A DNA stretch of 7,020 bases from Thermoflexibacter sp. (lineage in GTDB: Bacteria; Bacteroidota; Bacteroidia; Cytophagales; Thermoflexibacteraceae), in the NCBI GenBank assembly GCA_025455345.1, contig JALOMS010000256.1, positions 1 through 7,020 on the forward strand, read 5' to 3'. Of this stretch, positions 6,201 to 7,020 are shown piece after piece (the stretch's first letter is position 1; every line of letters begins with the position of its first letter). The notes under the pieces are model-generated. The model did no database searches and had not been told where the DNA came from. It saw nothing but the letters and a program-made list of their open reading frames with translations. The position numbers and the translations under genes are program-made.

Positions 6201-7020
6201 AATGGAGGCAAAGACGATATTTTGCAGTATCCTTACGAAGATATTTATAAACTTTCTCCTGAGCATTGGGCATTGTTTGAGGTCAGGGCAGACAAAGATT
6301 TGGAGATTATCCGCAAGTGCTACCAAAAATTTGAGCCTATCAGTCCTGAATTTATAGATTTTAGGAACGAAATGCACATGACGGCAGACAGAGATATTTT
6401 CAAAGAAAAGCCTGACGATTTGGTGCTGTACGAAGGCAAAATGATTCATCAGTTTGATAGCAAGTTTGGCGAGCCACAGTATTGGGTAAATAAGCAAGAC
6501 TTTGAGAACAGATTGATAGACACAGAGATAAGTCGCCTCGTCAGTGATATTTATCCACAAATTCCTGTAAAAAATGGCAAGGACAATCAGCGTGCTTTTG
6601 TGATGAAGTATTTAGAAATGAGCTATGAAGACTTACAAAAAGCAATCGTTTTTGACAAGGAATTTCCAAGATTGGTATTCAGAGATATTGCCAGAAACAC
6701 TGATGAAAGGAGTTTGATTTCTGCCATTATTCCCCCTCATGTTACTTATGGAAATACCTTGCAGGGCTTTATGCCAAAAAAATATGTTTTGGAGGAAAAA
6801 AAAATCAAGATTCAGCCCTTTCCCCTTGAAAAACAGCTATTTGCCAATGCAATTTTTAACAGTATTGTTTTAGATTTTATCATTCGCTTTATCATCGATA
6901 TTCATGTAAATAAAACTTACCTCATGCGACTGCCAATCCCACAGCCAAGTGATGAGGAACTGTTGGAAAATGAAATGTATAAAAAACTGATAATCAATGC
7001 GTGGAAGCTGAATGTGGTGA
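3282..7020 (+). CDS. Type IIG-like restriction endonuclease / N6-adenine DNA methyltransferase, 3' end cut by the window
   Basis: A single-chain restriction-modification enzyme that should both cut DNA and protect host DNA by methylating adenine within its target. The first ATG after an upstream in-frame stop (TAA at 3222) is 3282, and the frame stays open for 1246 codons to the window end. The N-terminal domain has EEEFIKKVLENLGY (57-70), then PD88, about 28 residues, and E117-S-K119, a PD-(D/E)xK nuclease site. A middle helical region (about 190-460) links it to the methyltransferase: YYTP (470-473), motif I DNACGSGHF (502-510, S-adenosylmethionine binding), GVDLNDFAIELTRLSLWL, and motif IV NPPW (773-776, catalytic). 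Further core strands follow (GSLTYVTPSAW). From about 955 on is the probable target-recognition region, with LVFRDIARNTDERSLISA and an LPIPQPS segment typical of the Eco57I/TaqI-like C-terminus. No helicase motifs were seen, which argues against type ISP enzymes such as LlaBIII. Two GC-rich, repeat-derived inserts (about residues 753-765 and 922-955) keep the frame. The recognition sequence cannot be predicted. Confidence 0.9.
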   Translation, partial: MTFSIDDFIDNNYFNSYFVEYEMPKYFKGGEPEKAFENIKAIYQKLDLENLSEAQLEEEFIKKVLENLGYSFAYQVNKKIFGKNYKPDFALFESEELKNLHYKDDKASNENILAICESKAYKIALDNKKTNEDNPHFQLLRYVNDLKINYGFLTNGRFWRLYDVKTQNKDKIFYQIDLQWVIENNSLEAFYYFYYIFYKDYLLQLVKPLQENKQANFEELSREYILQVENDLKDLIYGDNSIIEKIGQNLFEKHKDQYRTREIYANSLFFAFRLLFIAYFENKFSQLLFEQHKNYKNYSLRSILKNLEGKRYDNEDFEAWNDLKTLFQYLDKGNPDLRIPLLNGGLFAPEKAPLLTMPFILNNQELYQILSLLLYHQNSKAWRDFKTLSVTHIGNIYEGLLESEFRQAFEGTYYLEYKQGKTEYEGYFDSYDYQRLKNDKKVSLLKEKLYESDEIYLSNKSNTRKTTASYYTPTDITKFMVTEAIDKALAYKESILDIRILDNACGSGHFLIESLYILTEKAIQRLLDGKDEKLSRTLQTEKQVIEANLASVLKNTELDELTLLKRILLKKIIFGVDLNDFAIELTRLSLWLDTFILGTPLSFIEHHVKQGNALIGGTKKELFDNLVDPNDLFATELRDKVKNLIDQLSILSELKDSTAQEIAKSKQIYKSIQPALAQLNLAMNFHTYRRFVPILFDKEKAKEKQIEVQTALTSFEKAIFKGENKELIQEISETAQKFNFFNYEIEFAEVFQAAPPSVPPNGGETGFDMIIGNPPWDKTKFDDKDFFPMWRSSYRTMKQSEKEEVRITVLDYKGIQEEYNYKKDFITQSNEYFKAHYPHNAGVGDGNLFRFFIEHNLRLLSKNGSLTYVTPSAWIYEDSSLNIRKHIFQNYHLHFFYQFENREGIFPDVHRSYKFAIFQITSPTQPSVATVAPAGRALTPLSFGEGQGATVATVGHLHLPVRFMQTDTDVLYRNGGKDDILQYPYEDIYKLSPEHWALFEVRADKDLEIIRKCYQKFEPISPEFIDFRNEMHMTADRDIFKEKPDDLVLYEGKMIHQFDSKFGEPQYWVNKQDFENRLIDTEISRLVSDIYPQIPVKNGKDNQRAFVMKYLEMSYEDLQKAIVFDKEFPRLVFRDIARNTDERSLISAIIPPHVTYGNTLQGFMPKKYVLEEKKIKIQPFPLEKQLFANAIFNSIVLDFIIRFIIDIHVNKTYLMRLPIPQPSDEELLENEMYKKLIINAWKLNVV
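5538..5576 (+). repeat. GC-rich hairpin insert in coding frame (first)
   Basis: This segment is strikingly G/C-rich against its AT-rich surroundings and contains two C7 tracts (5542-5548 and 5555-5561). The second C tract can pair with GGAGGGG (5565-5571) around an AAT loop, leaving one mismatch. It encodes 13 residues, AAPPSVPPNGGET, placed between a conserved-looking EFAEVF and GFDMIIGNPPW, which in related enzymes are close together. It looks like a dispersed repeat fragment read as protein. Exact ends are uncertain and no target duplication is seen. Confidence 0.6.
6046..6147 (+). repeat. About 100-bp nested palindromic element in coding frame (second)
   Basis: The left arm (6061-6082) and right arm (6119-6141) are inverted repeats, identical in 22 positions apart from one extra C/G base in the right arm. 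Inside lies a 9-bp stem, CCCCTCTCC (6099-6107) with GGGGAGGGG (6111-6119), around a TTT loop. Outside, GCCCCACC (6046-6053) can pair with GGTGGGGC (6140-6147), with a bulge next to the left arm. Each arm also holds its own short palindrome, GCGACNGTCGC. The segment encodes about 34 residues (922-955) rich in Val, Ala, Thr, Pro and Gly, and interrupts the run from FAIFQI to HLPVRFMQ. The base composition is foreign to the gene. It resembles a mobile or dispersed palindromic repeat that inserted without breaking the frame; no transposase is encoded. Confidence 0.85.

Noticed and set aside
6093..6560. A 155-codon minus-strand frame and an 82-codon plus-strand frame (6109-6357) across the palindrome
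   Set aside because: Both lie inside the intact restriction-modification frame and show no family motifs. They arise from the open frames around the GC-rich palindrome and from antisense reading of a real gene.

Overview
The window looks like chromosomal DNA of a member of the Bacteroidota, possibly a Cytophagales-type bacterium. The sequence is AT-rich. There are no convincing Shine-Dalgarno sequences before the genes. Several intergenic stretches carry the Bacteroidota -7 promoter motif TAnnTTTG, once with a well-spaced -33 TTTG. The proteins also have a Bacteroidota flavour, for example an Ala-Gln signal-peptide end and a two-lobed aspartyl protease with a PDZ domain. The order is an inference and could be wrong.

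Layout. Positions 1-963 (minus strand) hold almost all of pfkA, ATP-dependent 6-phosphofructokinase; the stop codon lies just outside the window. Immediately upstream on the same strand (1041-1781) is a solitary ABC-transporter ATPase with no permease beside it. A 116-bp divergent intergenic region (1782-1897) carries promoter-like elements for both directions. Position 1898-3136 (plus) encodes a secreted or periplasmic protease-like protein with two DTG aspartyl-protease lobes and a C-terminal PDZ domain, and starts with TTG. After a 145-bp spacer, 3282 to the window end (plus) is one very long open frame of 1246 codons and still open. It encodes a single-chain restriction-modification enzyme (type IIG-like) with an N-terminal PD-(D/E)xK nuclease, an N6-adenine methyltransferase core (DNACGSGHF and NPPW) and the start of a C-terminal target-recognition region.

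The most unusual content lies inside the restriction-modification gene. Two GC-rich, low-complexity, hairpin-forming DNA segments sit in the AT-rich reading frame and both keep it open. One (about 5538-5576) encodes a 13-residue Pro/Gly-rich insert directly before methyltransferase motif IV, and holds two C7 tracts. The other (about 6046-6147) is a roughly 100-bp nested palindrome encoding about 34 residues; its two 22-23 nt arms are near-perfect inverted repeats. They look like dispersed palindromic elements that have become protein-coding, similar in principle to the Rickettsia palindromic elements. That is an inference, because other genomic copies cannot be seen here.

The genes do not form one pathway: a glycolytic gene, a transporter ATPase, an exported protease and a DNA-defence enzyme are neighbours. 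Only the ABC ATPase and pfkA share a strand closely enough to be cotranscribed. No RNA genes, CRISPR arrays, transposase genes or replication origins were seen.
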